Positions 1 to 8,538 are shown, counted from the stretch's first letter. The stretch: DNA of 16,179 nucleotides from Pseudomonadota bacterium (GCA_023419055.1 JAEZYO010000030.1:1-16179), one strand, 5' to 3'. Notes: generated by a model not told the origin, from the sequence alone. Made by a program: numbers and translations.

Positions 1-500
1 GTCCATGGCTCGTCCAGCAAGAGGACGCTCGGTTCGTGAACCAGCGCGCGAGCCAGCGCGACCCGCTGGCGCTGGCCGCGCGAAAGCGTCCCGACCCGGC
101 GATCCGCGAGCGCCGTCGCCGCGACGCGCTCCGCGACGCGTTCCCACGCCGAGCGCACGTCGACGCCGTGGGCTCTCGCGGCGAGCTCCACGTTCTCGCG
201 CGCAGTAAGCTCCGGGTAGCAGTGCGAATCGTGCGCGACCCACCCGAGGTGTCGCCGCACCTGCATCGGGTCGCTGCCGACGGGTTCGTAGGTGACGGTG
301 CCGGCGGTGGGCTTGAGCACCGTGCCGATCACGGCGAGCAGGGTGCTCTTGCCGGCGCCGTTCGGGCCTTCGAGGAAGGTCAGGGTTCCGGCCTGAAGCT
401 CGAGGTTCACGCCGCGGAGCGCAGCCGTGGCCCCGAAGGTCCGCGTGAGCTGCCTGACGACGATGCGCTCGATCCGGGTCACCGCCTCGGGCCTTAGCAC
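1..500 (-). CDS. ABC transporter ATP-binding protein, CcmA-like (3' end cut by window)
   Basis: This is the nucleotide-binding subunit of an ABC transporter that hydrolyses ATP at the cytoplasmic face of the membrane. Only the first 166 codons are visible. They contain a Walker A motif GPNGAGKS (residues 45-52), the signature LSRGQ (139-143) followed by QRVALARAL, and Walker B VLLLDEP (159-165), where the window ends. The Q-loop position reads as His in a context (VAH, then PELTARENV) that is typical of the cytochrome c heme exporter ATPase CcmA, where His replaces Gln. That makes CcmA the best guess, but a generic ABC-2 exporter ATPase remains possible without the membrane partner. The GTG start at 498-500 is chosen because GGAG lies 6 nt upstream; the ORF remains open further upstream. 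It is divergent from moxR. Confidence 0.85.
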   Translation of the reverse strand, partial: MLRPEAVTRIERIVVRQLTRTFGATAALRGVNLELQAGTLTFLEGPNGAGKSTLLAVIGTVLKPTAGTVTYEPVGSDPMQVRRHLGWVAHDSHCYPELTARENVELAARAHGVDVRSAWERVAERVAATALADRRVGTLSRGQRQRVALARALVHEPSVLLLDEPW

Positions 501-518
501 GAGCTTCTCCGCGGGGGA

Positions 519-538
519 TTCTCGCGATGAGGCGAGAA
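519..538. promoter_or_regulatory. Inverted repeat in the divergent ABC/moxR intergenic region
   Basis: Perfect 7-bp arms TTCTCGC and GCGAGAA are separated by 6 bp. The repeat starts 18 bp upstream of the ABC gene start, where an operator or the core of a minus-strand promoter would be expected. It is close to a second small stem, CCGC-GAAA-GCGG (547-558). The symmetry is seen directly; an operator role is inferred only from the position. Confidence 0.3.
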
Positions 539-662
539 GGCGCTGACCGCGAAAGCGGCCCCAACCCGCGTGACGAAGGGGGCCTGCCGCCCGAAAAACC
601 CGGAACTTCGGCGAGAATCAGGCGGAAGGAGGGGTCCCGGCGAATCTCGAAAAACCCCGTGC

Positions 663-668
663 TAGTAT
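663..668 (+). promoter_or_regulatory. Possible -10 element of the moxR operon
   Basis: TAGTAT, preceded by GTGC, fits a -10 hexamer at 4 of 6 positions. It ends 8 bp before the moxR ATG at 677, so transcription would begin at or next to the start codon, giving a leaderless or nearly leaderless mRNA. This agrees with the absence of a Shine-Dalgarno sequence before that ATG. No convincing -35 box is visible. Confidence 0.25.
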
Positions 669-676
669 GCCGTTCG

Positions 677-1642
677 ATGACGTCTTCCGCCCTCGCGCTG
701 GCGCCTCAGAGAGTCGAGCAACTCAGCGAGCTTCGCCGGGCGGTCGAAGGGGCTCTCGAGGGTAAGTCCGAGGTGGTCGAGCTCGCGCTCGTCGCGTTGC
801 TCGCCCGAGGTCACGTCCTGATCGAGGACGTGCCGGGTGTCGGCAAGACCACTCTGGCGAGAGCGCTGGCCAGGTCGGTCGGCGGGGAGATGCGCCGCGT
901 CCAGTTCACGAGCGATCTCCTGCCGAGCGATGTGCTCGGCGTCTCCGTCTACGATCAGCGGCGCGGCGAGTTCGTTCTTCGCGCCGGTCCCATCTTCGCG
1001 AACGTGCTGCTCGCCGACGAGATCAACCGCGCGAGCCCGCGCACGCAGTCCGCGCTGCTCGAAGCGATGAGCGACGGTCAGGTGTCGATCGACGGCAAGA
1101 CGCTGCCTTTGCCGGAGCCGTTCCTCGTCGTCGCGACGCAGAACCCTCAGGATTTCACCGGGACCTACCCGTTGCCCGAGTCGCAGCTCGACCGTTTCAT
1201 GATGCGGCTTCGCATCGGTTATCCGCCCGCTCACGTCGAGACGCGGTTGATGCTCGACCCCGACTACGATCGCGTGGACGCGGTGCCCGTCACGCTCGAC
1301 CCGCAAGCGCTCGTCACGATTCAGCGCGAGGTCGATCGCGTGACGACCGACGCGGCCCTCGGCGCGTACTTGCAGGCACTGGTGACGGCGACGCGCTCGA
1401 GCCCGCTGCTCGCCCTCGGCGCCTCGACGCGCGCCGGCATGAACCTCTCGCGCGCCGCGCGCGCCCGCGCGCTCCTCAACGGGCGCCACTACTGCATCGC
1501 CGACGACATCCATAGCCTCGCGGTCCCGCTGTTCGCGCACCGGGTCCGACTGTCGTCTCACGCCGAGGGTTATGCGCCGACCCGCGACGAAGCCGAGGCA
1601 GCCATCCGCGAGGTGGTAGCGCGCGTGCCCGTGCCGCTTTGA
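677..1642 (+). CDS. moxR: MoxR-family AAA+ ATPase
   Basis: This is a MoxR-type AAA+ ATPase, a cytoplasmic chaperone-like protein thought to remodel or activate partner proteins, often ones with vWA domains. The 321-residue length fits the family. Visible motifs are Walker A DVPGVGKTT (51-59), Walker B VLLADEINR (110-118), Sensor 1 in VVATQNP (151-157), and the MoxR-typical stretch TYPLPESQLDRFMMR (163-177) with its arginine finger region. The ORF is open from 527, but the extra 50 residues are Arg/Gly-rich and unlike the family. The ATG at 677 begins the conserved N-terminal helix, so it is chosen. The stop codon overlaps a possible TTG start of the next gene, indicating an operon with the DUF58 and transglutaminase genes. 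Family assignment is very secure; the client is unknown. Confidence 0.95.
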   Translation: MTSSALALAPQRVEQLSELRRAVEGALEGKSEVVELALVALLARGHVLIEDVPGVGKTTLARALARSVGGEMRRVQFTSDLLPSDVLGVSVYDQRRGEFVLRAGPIFANVLLADEINRASPRTQSALLEAMSDGQVSIDGKTLPLPEPFLVVATQNPQDFTGTYPLPESQLDRFMMRLRIGYPPAHVETRLMLDPDYDRVDAVPVTLDPQALVTIQREVDRVTTDAALGAYLQALVTATRSSPLLALGASTRAGMNLSRAARARALLNGRHYCIADDIHSLAVPLFAHRVRLSSHAEGYAPTRDEAEAAIREVVARVPVPL

Positions 1643-1650
1643 GGCCCGAC

Positions 1651-2745
1651 GTGGCAGGTGCCCCGCCGCCCGAGCCGGCGCCCGCCGGCAACCAGAGCAA
1701 GCGCAAGGGACCGATCCGCCGCCTGCTCGCTCGCCTCAAGCCGCCGCGCAAGCTGAAGCTCACCCGCGAGGGTAAGTACTTCCTCCTGATCACGCTCGGC
1801 GTCGGCTTCGCCGCCGTGAACACCGGCAACAACCTGCTCTACCTGTTGCTCGGCATGTTCCTCTCGCTCATCGTCGTCTCGAGCGTGATGAGCGAGCTCA
1901 GCTTGCGGCACCTCACGGTGGTGCGCCGCCTTCCGCCGCGCGCTCAAGTCGGGCGCCCGCACCTCGTCGAGATCGAGGTCTTCAACCACAAGCAGCGCAT
2001 GCCTTCGTACGCGATCGAGGTCGAAGATCTGCGCGCCGGGCAACCCGCGGACAAGCGCTGCTTCTTCTTGAAGATCAGCCCGCGCTCCGCGCAGGTCGCC
2101 GCGTACCGGCGCACCCCCGCGCGCCGCGGCCGCGACCGACACGTCGGGTTCCGCGTGGCCACGCGCTTCCCCTTCGGGCTGTTCGAGAAGTCTCGCGAGA
2201 TCACGGCCGAGGGCGACCTCATCATCTACCCCGCGGTCGACGCGGTGGTGCTCCCGCAGAACGAGGGCGGCGAGCGCCAGGGGCTCGCGTCCTCGGTGGG
2301 TCGCGGCACGGGCGACGAGATCCTCGGCGTGCGACCGATGCGCGAAGGCGACGACCCGCGCGACATCTACTGGCGTAAGAGCACGCTCACGACCGACATG
2401 GTCCTGCGCGAGCGCGTGCGCGAAACTCGCCGTGACGTCGCCTACGTGATCGACTCGGTGCACCCCGGCGCGCAGCCGAGCGAAGACTTCAGCGCGCGCT
2501 TCGAGCGTCGCATCCGCGACGTCGCGTCGCGCGCCGTCGCGCACCTGAAGCGCGGCGACAACGTCACGCTCCGCACGTCCGTCGGCGACCGCGTGCGCGG
2601 CACGAACGCGACCGGCGCCGACCCCGTGCTGCGCTTCCTCGCGCTGATCGAGGCCACGCCCGAAGCGAAGGTCGCCCCGCAACCGGCCTCGAACCCCGAG
2701 CGCGCGTCGGGCCCGCGCGTGAAGGGCGAGCGAGGAGCCGCGTGA
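1651..2745 (+). CDS. DUF58 domain membrane protein
   Basis: This is a 364-residue member of the DUF58 family, which regularly accompanies MoxR and transglutaminase genes. A basic, Pro-rich N-terminus (about 1-40) is followed by two closely spaced membrane segments (about 44-60 and 63-81), then a soluble domain carrying the diagnostic motif VRPMREGDDPRDIYWRKS (227-244), which matches the usual R-x-Y-x-x-GDD-x-R-x-I-x-W signature. The C-terminal tail is low-complexity and charged. GTG at 1651 is preferred because GAGG lies 6 nt upstream. A TTG at 1639, which would overlap the moxR stop as TTGA and add four residues, is the alternative but has no ribosome binding site. The biochemical role of DUF58 proteins is not firmly known; several have a vWA-like fold. 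Confidence 0.9.
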   Translation: MAGAPPPEPAPAGNQSKRKGPIRRLLARLKPPRKLKLTREGKYFLLITLGVGFAAVNTGNNLLYLLLGMFLSLIVVSSVMSELSLRHLTVVRRLPPRAQVGRPHLVEIEVFNHKQRMPSYAIEVEDLRAGQPADKRCFFLKISPRSAQVAAYRRTPARRGRDRHVGFRVATRFPFGLFEKSREITAEGDLIIYPAVDAVVLPQNEGGERQGLASSVGRGTGDEILGVRPMREGDDPRDIYWRKSTLTTDMVLRERVRETRRDVAYVIDSVHPGAQPSEDFSARFERRIRDVASRAVAHLKRGDNVTLRTSVGDRVRGTNATGADPVLRFLALIEATPEAKVAPQPASNPERASGPRVKGERGAA

Positions 2746-4895
2746 GGTTCGGCCTCGTTCACCGCGTCATGACCGACGCGCTCGCGACGCTGGGGCTCCT
2801 GGCGTTGCTCACCAGCGGCGAGCTCAACCGCTACATGTCGGTCGCGATCCTGTTCGGGCTCGTGGTCGCCATCGCGCTGCCGGAGCGCCTTCAGGAGCGC
2901 CCCGCCCTGCGCCGGTTGAGCGTCGCGGGTCCGCTCGCGCTGTTCGCGATCCAGGCCGCGCGCCTCTCGCTCGGCGAGTCGCTCCTGCCGATCTCGATCG
3001 AGTTCGCGGCAGGGCTCCAGGTGCTGCGCCTGCTCACCCGCCGCGGCGCGGCTCACGACCAGCAGGTGGTGGTGCTCGCGCTCCTGCACCTCATCGCGGG
3101 CACCGTGCTGGGCGGCGGCCTCTCTTACGGCCTGTGCTTCCTGGGCTTTCTCATCGTCACGCCGGGCGCGCTCGTCTTGAGCCACTTGCGCCGCGAGGTC
3201 GAGGGCAACTACCGCCAGGGCGCGCGCGACCGCACGGGCCTCCCCGTCGACGTGCCGCGCATCCTGCGCAGCCGGCGCGTGATTGGGCGGAGCTTCTTGG
3301 TGGTCACCTGCCTGCTCTCGGTGCCCATCTTCCTGTTCACCGCGGTGCTGTTCATCCTGTTCCCGCGCGTCGGGCTCTCGCTGCTCTTGCTGAACAGCCC
3401 GCGCGAGCGGGTGACGGGCTTTTCGGAGCGCGTGGACCTCGGCGGCGTCGGCAAGCTCCGCACCGATCCGACGATCGTGATGCGCGTCCAGCCGCCGAAC
3501 CTGCCGGCGCAGCCGCCGCCCCGGCTCGCGCTCTACCTGAAGGGCACCGCCTTCGACGCGTACGACGGCCGGAGCTGGGCGCGGACGGATCGTCAGAGTC
3601 GTCTGCTCACCGAGCAGAGTCAGAGCGGGCGCCTGGTGAAGCTGTTCCGATTCCCGGACCCGGATCGGGACGCGAAGATGCGGATCGATCTCGACCCGAT
3701 CGAGCCGCCGATCGTCTTTTTGCCGAGCGACGCGGTCGCCATCACCCTCCCCGCGCCGACGAGCTCGCTCCCGTCCGGCAAGCCGCAGCTCTACTTCGGC
3801 AACGAGGGCACGCTCTACTACCGGAGCCCGGACGAGCGCGGCCTGCGCTACGAGGTCTCGCTCGCGGGTCCGAACGAGCGGCGCGCCGAGCCCCTCTCGA
3901 CGACCGAGCGCGCGCGTTACCTCGCGCTGCCGCCGCTGCCGGAGCGCATCGTCGACCTCGCGGAGCGGTGGACGGCGGGAATCAACGACCCGCGCGAACA
4001 GGCGCGTCGTGTCGAGTCTCACCTCCGTAACGAGTACACTTACGATCTCGACTCGCCCTCGGGCGGCGCGAAAAATCCGCTCGATCATTTCCTCTTCGAG
4101 TCGCGGCGCGGGCACTGCGAGTTCTACTCGACCGCCATGGCCGTGCTGCTCCGCGCGCGCGGCGTGCCGACGCGTAACGTCACCGGCTTCGTGGGCGGCA
4201 CGTTCAACCGATTCTCGCAGAACTACGCGGTCCGCCAGGGCGACGCTCACTCGTGGGTGGAGGTCTACCTCGACGACACGGGGTGGACGCGCTTCGACCC
4301 GACGCCGCCCTCGAGCGCGGCTCCGCGCAGCGATCTGAACGGCGCGCTCGTCGTCGTGCGCGACCTCCTCGAGGCGCTCGGCCAGCGCTGGAATCGCCAC
4401 GTGATCGGCTACGATTTGAAGCAGCAGGTCTGGCTGTTCCAAGGGGTGCGCGACGCGTACGGCAAGGTCGTGCCCGAGCGTGACCTGACCTCCCGGCTCA
4501 CGTCTTCACCGCGCCGCGCCGCTCTCACCGTGCTCGCGCTCTGCGGCGTGATCTTCGCCGCCCGGGAGCTCTGGTTGCGCCGGCGCCAGAAGGGCGCCCT
4601 GCCCACGCCGGATCCCGACGAGCTCCGCACCCGTGAAGTCGTCGAGCTCTACCAGGCGCTCGATCGCGCCATGGCCGCGCGCGGGGTCACCCGACCCTCT
4701 GGTACTCCGCCGCTCACGCACGCGCGCGCGCTCGCCGCGATGGGACACCTGATCGGCCAAGAAGTCCTCGAGCTGACGGAGCTCTACGTGGACGCGCGCT
4801 TCGGCGGGCGCATCCTCACGGAGGAAGAGCTCCGTGATTTCGCGCGCCGCGTCCGCGCCATCCGTCAACCAAAGCCCGAGAAAGCGGCGGCCTAG
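2742..4895 (+). CDS. TgpA-type transmembrane transglutaminase-like protein (DUF3488 / transglutaminase core / DUF4129)
   Basis: This is a 717-residue integral membrane protein of the TgpA group (Pseudomonas TgpA is the known example). The N-terminal part (about 10-215) holds several hydrophobic segments (DUF3488-like). The periplasmic transglutaminase core shows the full papain-like triad: Cys459 in RRGHCEFYS, His503 in GDAHSWVEVY and Asp519 in RFDPTPP. A further membrane helix (about 592-611) precedes a cytoplasmic DUF4129-like tail (about 625-705). The GTG start overlaps the preceding stop as GTGA and is preceded by GAGGA, so translation is coupled to the DUF58 gene. The intact triad suggests an active cysteine enzyme, either a transglutaminase or a protease acting on peptides or proteins in the cell envelope. 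The substrate cannot be read from the sequence. Confidence 0.94.
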   Translation: MRFGLVHRVMTDALATLGLLALLTSGELNRYMSVAILFGLVVAIALPERLQERPALRRLSVAGPLALFAIQAARLSLGESLLPISIEFAAGLQVLRLLTRRGAAHDQQVVVLALLHLIAGTVLGGGLSYGLCFLGFLIVTPGALVLSHLRREVEGNYRQGARDRTGLPVDVPRILRSRRVIGRSFLVVTCLLSVPIFLFTAVLFILFPRVGLSLLLLNSPRERVTGFSERVDLGGVGKLRTDPTIVMRVQPPNLPAQPPPRLALYLKGTAFDAYDGRSWARTDRQSRLLTEQSQSGRLVKLFRFPDPDRDAKMRIDLDPIEPPIVFLPSDAVAITLPAPTSSLPSGKPQLYFGNEGTLYYRSPDERGLRYEVSLAGPNERRAEPLSTTERARYLALPPLPERIVDLAERWTAGINDPREQARRVESHLRNEYTYDLDSPSGGAKNPLDHFLFESRRGHCEFYSTAMAVLLRARGVPTRNVTGFVGGTFNRFSQNYAVRQGDAHSWVEVYLDDTGWTRFDPTPPSSAAPRSDLNGALVVVRDLLEALGQRWNRHVIGYDLKQQVWLFQGVRDAYGKVVPERDLTSRLTSSPRRAALTVLALCGVIFAARELWLRRRQKGALPTPDPDELRTREVVELYQALDRAMAARGVTRPSGTPPLTHARALAAMGHLIGQEVLELTELYVDARFGGRILTEEELRDFARRVRAIRQPKPEKAAA

Positions 4896-4905
4896 GCTCG
4901 AAGCA

Positions 4906-4918
4906 GAAGCGCCGCTTC
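4906..4918. terminator. Small stem between convergent genes
   Basis: GAAGC and GCTTC flank a GCC loop, spanning the 21-bp gap between the transglutaminase stop and the opposing VIT/vWA stop. It could end transcription from both sides, but no T-run follows on either strand, so this is weak. Confidence 0.2.
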
Positions 4919-7900
4919 AGGTCGGCACGAAGGTGCCGAGATCGACGTGCGCCTTGTCCTGCATCACCACGAAGGGCCGCTCGTCGAAGGTGAGCCCGCC
5001 CTTGCCGTCGTGGCGCACGATCTGGAGCTTGCCCATACCGAAGCCCATCGGGCCGCGCGCGTAATAGTGCACCTGAAGCGTGTACTTCTTCACTTCCTTG
5101 AGGGGCTTGCCGCGCAGGATGAAGCACTCCGGGCCGTAGCCGTTGGTGACGTCGGCGTACAAGAAGCCGCCGGAGCTCAGCTGCCGCCTCCCGTAGTAGG
5201 CGTGATCACCGAGCCCGTCGTACACGTGCAGGTCCACGTCGTTCGCGTCCGTCTCCCAATTGAGCACGAAGCGCGTCGACGGCGCGTTCTCGAGCACTCC
5301 GCCTGCCTTGGACAGTCGCGTGCGGATCTCCTCGCTCTTGCCCGGTTCGGCGCGCTGCCACGCGGCGGCGATGAGCCCCAGGTCCTCGCGCATGATCTGC
5401 TCGGTGCCCTGCCGGTGGTAGCGCTGGCCCTGCCGGAGCGCCTTCTCCAGGTAGTCGAACGCCTCCGCGTAGTGCTTCTGCTTCACCAGGCTGTACGCGA
5501 GCAGACGGTAGGTCGAAGAGTGGTCGGGGCGATCTTCCTGCGCCTTGCGGAAGCTGTCCTCGGCGAGCCGGAGGGCCGCGTCGGTGTCGAGGCCCTCGAG
5601 CTCGACGCCCGCGAAGCGCCGCAGATCCGCGCGGTCGGGGAACAGGTCGATGATGGACCCGAAAGCGCGCGCCGCTCCCGGCACGTCGCCGCCCGCCTTC
5701 ATGGCGTTCCCGAGCGCGACCAGCGCCATCACGTCGCCCGGCGCGTCCTTCCGATAGGCGCGGGCTCGCTCGAGCGCGCCGCCCGGGTTCTTTTCAGCGA
5801 TGGCCTGCATGACCTCCGCGAATCGCCCCTCGTACCCGGTCGGTGAGGCGGGCCAGTCCGGGTTGAGCGGCGGCGCCGGAGGGCTCCCAGGCGGGTGCAT
5901 CGGGCTCCAGAACCCCGGAGCCACGACGATGGGCGGCGACTCGACGGCGGGAGGTGGAGGCTGGCCGTCCGTCGAGAAAGCGAACGTCGCGTTCACGACC
6001 ACGGCGCCCGATTCCGGCGCGGGAAAGCTCAGGTTGGACTGCGCGGCGACCACGCAGGCGCGCATGCTCACATCCGTGATGTCGCCGGCGCCGTTGGCGC
6101 GAGCGTTCCCGACCGAGCCCGACTTGTCGATCACGAACTCTACGCCGACGCTTCCCTGAAGGTTCGGGTTGCGAGCGAGCGCTTGCTCGTAGCAGAGCCG
6201 GAAACGCCCGAAGTTCTGGCGCATGATGCGCTGCACCACCTCCCTCGGCAGCTTCCCTCGCACGTCGAAGCTGCCCCAGCGAACTTTCGGGGCGCTCGTG
6301 GCGTGCGAGCCACCGAGCCGTCCGTGACCGGCGCCCACACCTCCGTCCTCGGCTCGGGAAAGTGCTCGCGCGGGCTTGGGCGCGGAAGTCGGGGTCGGCT
6401 CTCCGATCTCGTCGCCCCACAGGTTGCCCGAACCAGTCACCGGCTCTGGAGCGGCCGCCGGAGGCGGGGGTTCGGCTCCCCCCGCGCCCTGGTTCAAGAG
6501 ACCCAACATGCCGAACTCTCGAGCTTCTTCGAGCGCTGCCCGACGCTCGTCGGAAGCAGTTGGGGCGGGATCGGCTGAATCGCGCGCGGCCATGCGTTGC
6601 GCCGAGCCGCCGCCCTGCGGACGCCCCATGGAGCCTTCTTCACCCTTCGCTCGAACGCCGGTGCCGCCCTCCTTGTTGTCCACCTGAGGCGCCTCGATCG
6701 GCGCGGTCTTGGTATCGGCACTGAAGACGCTGCGGTTGACGACCACGAGCTTGCCGTTCTGGACCGAGAGGATGTTCGAGAGCGCGCTGCGCTCGATGTT
6801 GTAGCGCCGGTAGTCGAACTCGGTCTCGAGCACGAGCAGCGACGTGTACGGGCTCAAGACGCGGCGCGCGACCGAGAGCTCCACGACGCGTTTCCGCTTC
6901 TCGTCGGCGGGGAGATCGCCCTCGATCAAGCCGTCTATTTTCGCCTTCGCGAGCGCCCGCTCGACGAGCGGCTGCGGCGCCTCCGCGAGCTTCATTTCCC
7001 GCGGCGCGGCGTCACCGAGCGCCACGTTCACGGGCTGGCTGGGGTCGCTCTGAACGTAGACCAGGCGCTCGTCACCGGCCTGAATGCCCGAGAGCTTCTG
7101 CGGGTGGTACCAGAGCGCACCCTCCACCTTGACCGGGAGGTCACGAACACTGCGCCGGGTCAGGCGCGACGCCACCTCCGTGAACGCGAGGTCCCCCCGC
7201 GCCACCACGCCCGCCTTCGGGTACTCGCCGGTGACCAGCGCCGAGAGCGCGGCCTCGTCGCGGATGCCGCCGAAGGCGATCACGTCGAAGCGCTCGACGC
7301 CGCTCGCCGTGAGCTTCTTTTGGGCCTCAGCGAGCTTGTGCTCGCGGGAGCCGAACGCCGTCGTGACGCCGTCCCCGAGCAGCACGACGCGCTTCAGCTG
7401 GTTCTTTTCGACCTCGCGCGACGCGGCGTCGAGCGCACCGAACAGGTCCGTCGCTCCGAGCGCTCCGCGCGCGCGCAGGCGCTCGAGCTCGCGCGCGCCG
7501 AAGCCGCTCGCCTGACCCTCGTAGATGCGCTCCGTCGTCTGGTCGAACGCGAGCACCGAGACACGCGAGCCTTTGAGCTCCTTCACCAGCGCGCTCAGCG
7601 TCGCGAGCTCGGATTCGAAACCGAGCGCGCGCGACGCGCTGGTGTCGACCAGCACCAACACCGACGCGAGCTCGTCCCGGCCTCCGTCGTCGGGCACCCG
7701 CACCTTGACGATGGCTTCGCCCGAGCTCCGGACGCCGTCACGATCGCCCAGCGTTTCGCGCACGAAAACCACGTCGCCGGGCGCGTCGGCGCGGCGAGAA
7801 GAGAACCGCCGTGCCCCTCCGCTCGTGCCCGGGAGGTTCACGGCCAGGTCGAGCTCTCCGACCGAGCGCAGCCCCGCGAGCGGCACGAGGGTGGACTCCC

Positions 7901-8447
7901 TGTCCGAGAGCTCCTGCGAGTACGCGATCACGATCTCTTTCACCCCGTTGGGTGGGATCGGAAACACGCGCGCCGAAAACGAATTGCCGGCGCCTTGCTC
8001 GAGCAGCGCCGGATCCTGACGCCGGTGCAGGAAGTCCTCGTAGGTCTGGCGAGCGCGCTGCTTCTCGACGACCTCGGCTTCCTGCCACTTTCCGTCGATC
8101 TTCATCGCGAAGCGGCTGACGCTCGCTCCGGGTGGAAGCGTGATGCTGAAGCGGCCCTCGAGGACGCGCGAGTCCGGGTTCTGGAACGTCATCCTGAGCT
8201 CGGTGAAGCTCAGCGGGTCGACGACGACCGACTCCGACTTCAGGCTCATGAGCTTGAGCCCGGTGCCGTCCGAGGCGGTGAGGGAAATTGGTGCCTCCTC
8301 CGTCGCACGCGGAACCAGCAAGAGCTCCTTGCCGAGCGCCGACGTCACGAGCTCGGGCGTGCCCGACTTGTCGAAGGTGATGAGAGCCGCTCCCCCGACC
8401 GCCAGACTGGCGATCAAGGTGAGCAGCGTGAGCTGGTCACGGCGCAA
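4917..8447 (-). CDS. VIT + vWA + AgmX/PglI C-terminal + TPR + DUF2135-like multidomain envelope protein
   Basis: This 1176-residue protein begins with a hydrophobic signal or anchor segment (about 7-24). A VIT domain follows (about 52-182, with the typical RARQTYEDF stretch). The vWA domain (about 261-430) has a complete MIDAS: D268-T-S270-A-S272, T333 and D359. A Pro/Gly/Ala-rich linker (about 572-725) leads to an AgmX/PglI-type domain (about 726-825, with RLCYEQALARNPNLQG), known from myxobacterial gliding proteins and related to TonB C-termini. TPR-like helices lie at about 873-1005, and the end (about 1055-1176, NDVDLHVYD) resembles DUF2135. The start is a rare TTG but is preceded by GGAGGAGG 5 nt away. 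The likely role is a metal-dependent protein-protein adhesion scaffold in the periplasm or on the surface. The exact partner is unknown. Confidence 0.92.
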   Translation of the reverse strand: MRRDQLTLLTLIASLAVGGAALITFDKSGTPELVTSALGKELLLVPRATEEAPISLTASDGTGLKLMSLKSESVVVDPLSFTELRMTFQNPDSRVLEGRFSITLPPGASVSRFAMKIDGKWQEAEVVEKQRARQTYEDFLHRRQDPALLEQGAGNSFSARVFPIPPNGVKEIVIAYSQELSDRESTLVPLAGLRSVGELDLAVNLPGTSGGARRFSSRRADAPGDVVFVRETLGDRDGVRSSGEAIVKVRVPDDGGRDELASVLVLVDTSASRALGFESELATLSALVKELKGSRVSVLAFDQTTERIYEGQASGFGARELERLRARGALGATDLFGALDAASREVEKNQLKRVVLLGDGVTTAFGSREHKLAEAQKKLTASGVERFDVIAFGGIRDEAALSALVTGEYPKAGVVARGDLAFTEVASRLTRRSVRDLPVKVEGALWYHPQKLSGIQAGDERLVYVQSDPSQPVNVALGDAAPREMKLAEAPQPLVERALAKAKIDGLIEGDLPADEKRKRVVELSVARRVLSPYTSLLVLETEFDYRRYNIERSALSNILSVQNGKLVVVNRSVFSADTKTAPIEAPQVDNKEGGTGVRAKGEEGSMGRPQGGGSAQRMAARDSADPAPTASDERRAALEEAREFGMLGLLNQGAGGAEPPPPAAAPEPVTGSGNLWGDEIGEPTPTSAPKPARALSRAEDGGVGAGHGRLGGSHATSAPKVRWGSFDVRGKLPREVVQRIMRQNFGRFRLCYEQALARNPNLQGSVGVEFVIDKSGSVGNARANGAGDITDVSMRACVVAAQSNLSFPAPESGAVVVNATFAFSTDGQPPPPAVESPPIVVAPGFWSPMHPPGSPPAPPLNPDWPASPTGYEGRFAEVMQAIAEKNPGGALERARAYRKDAPGDVMALVALGNAMKAGGDVPGAARAFGSIIDLFPDRADLRRFAGVELEGLDTDAALRLAEDSFRKAQEDRPDHSSTYRLLAYSLVKQKHYAEAFDYLEKALRQGQRYHRQGTEQIMREDLGLIAAAWQRAEPGKSEEIRTRLSKAGGVLENAPSTRFVLNWETDANDVDLHVYDGLGDHAYYGRRQLSSGGFLYADVTNGYGPECFILRGKPLKEVKKYTLQVHYYARGPMGFGMGKLQIVRHDGKGGLTFDERPFVVMQDKAHVDLGTFVPT

Positions 8448-8499
8448 GCGAGCCTCCTCCGCTAAAGAGACAAACGCTAGCTCGGACAGCGCCTCATCG

Positions 8500-8515
8500 T
8501 CCGAGGTTCCTCGGA
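8500..8515. promoter_or_regulatory. Palindrome upstream of the VIT/vWA gene
   Basis: TCCGAGGTTCCTCGGA has perfect 7-bp arms around a 2-bp centre. It lies in the 91-bp gap between the small membrane protein gene and the VIT/vWA gene, 53 bp before the latter's start. It could be an operator for an internal promoter or a short RNA stem. The function is inferred from position only. Confidence 0.3.
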
Positions 8516-8538
8516 GGGCCGCTTTCTGAGCGCCCGGC

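Noticed and set aside
547..558. CCGC-GAAA-GCGG stem-loop as a terminator or structured RNA
   Set aside because: A four-bp stem with no T-run and no larger fold is expected by chance in GC-rich DNA.
527..676. N-terminal extension of moxR from an upstream ATG
   Set aside because: The extra 50 residues are low-complexity and not family-like; the conserved protein starts at 677.
662..1561. A 299-codon open frame on the minus strand opposite moxR
   Set aside because: It is the antisense shadow of a gene with all MoxR motifs.
2442..4442. A 666-codon open frame on the minus strand across the DUF58 and transglutaminase genes
   Set aside because: It is the antisense frame of well-supported genes; its product is Arg/Glu/His/Ala-rich without motifs, as usual for shadows in GC-rich DNA.
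6597..8465. A 622-codon open frame on the plus strand opposite the VIT/vWA gene
   Set aside because: The composition is Arg/Glu/Leu-rich with no domain, and the minus strand encodes clear VIT and vWA domains there.
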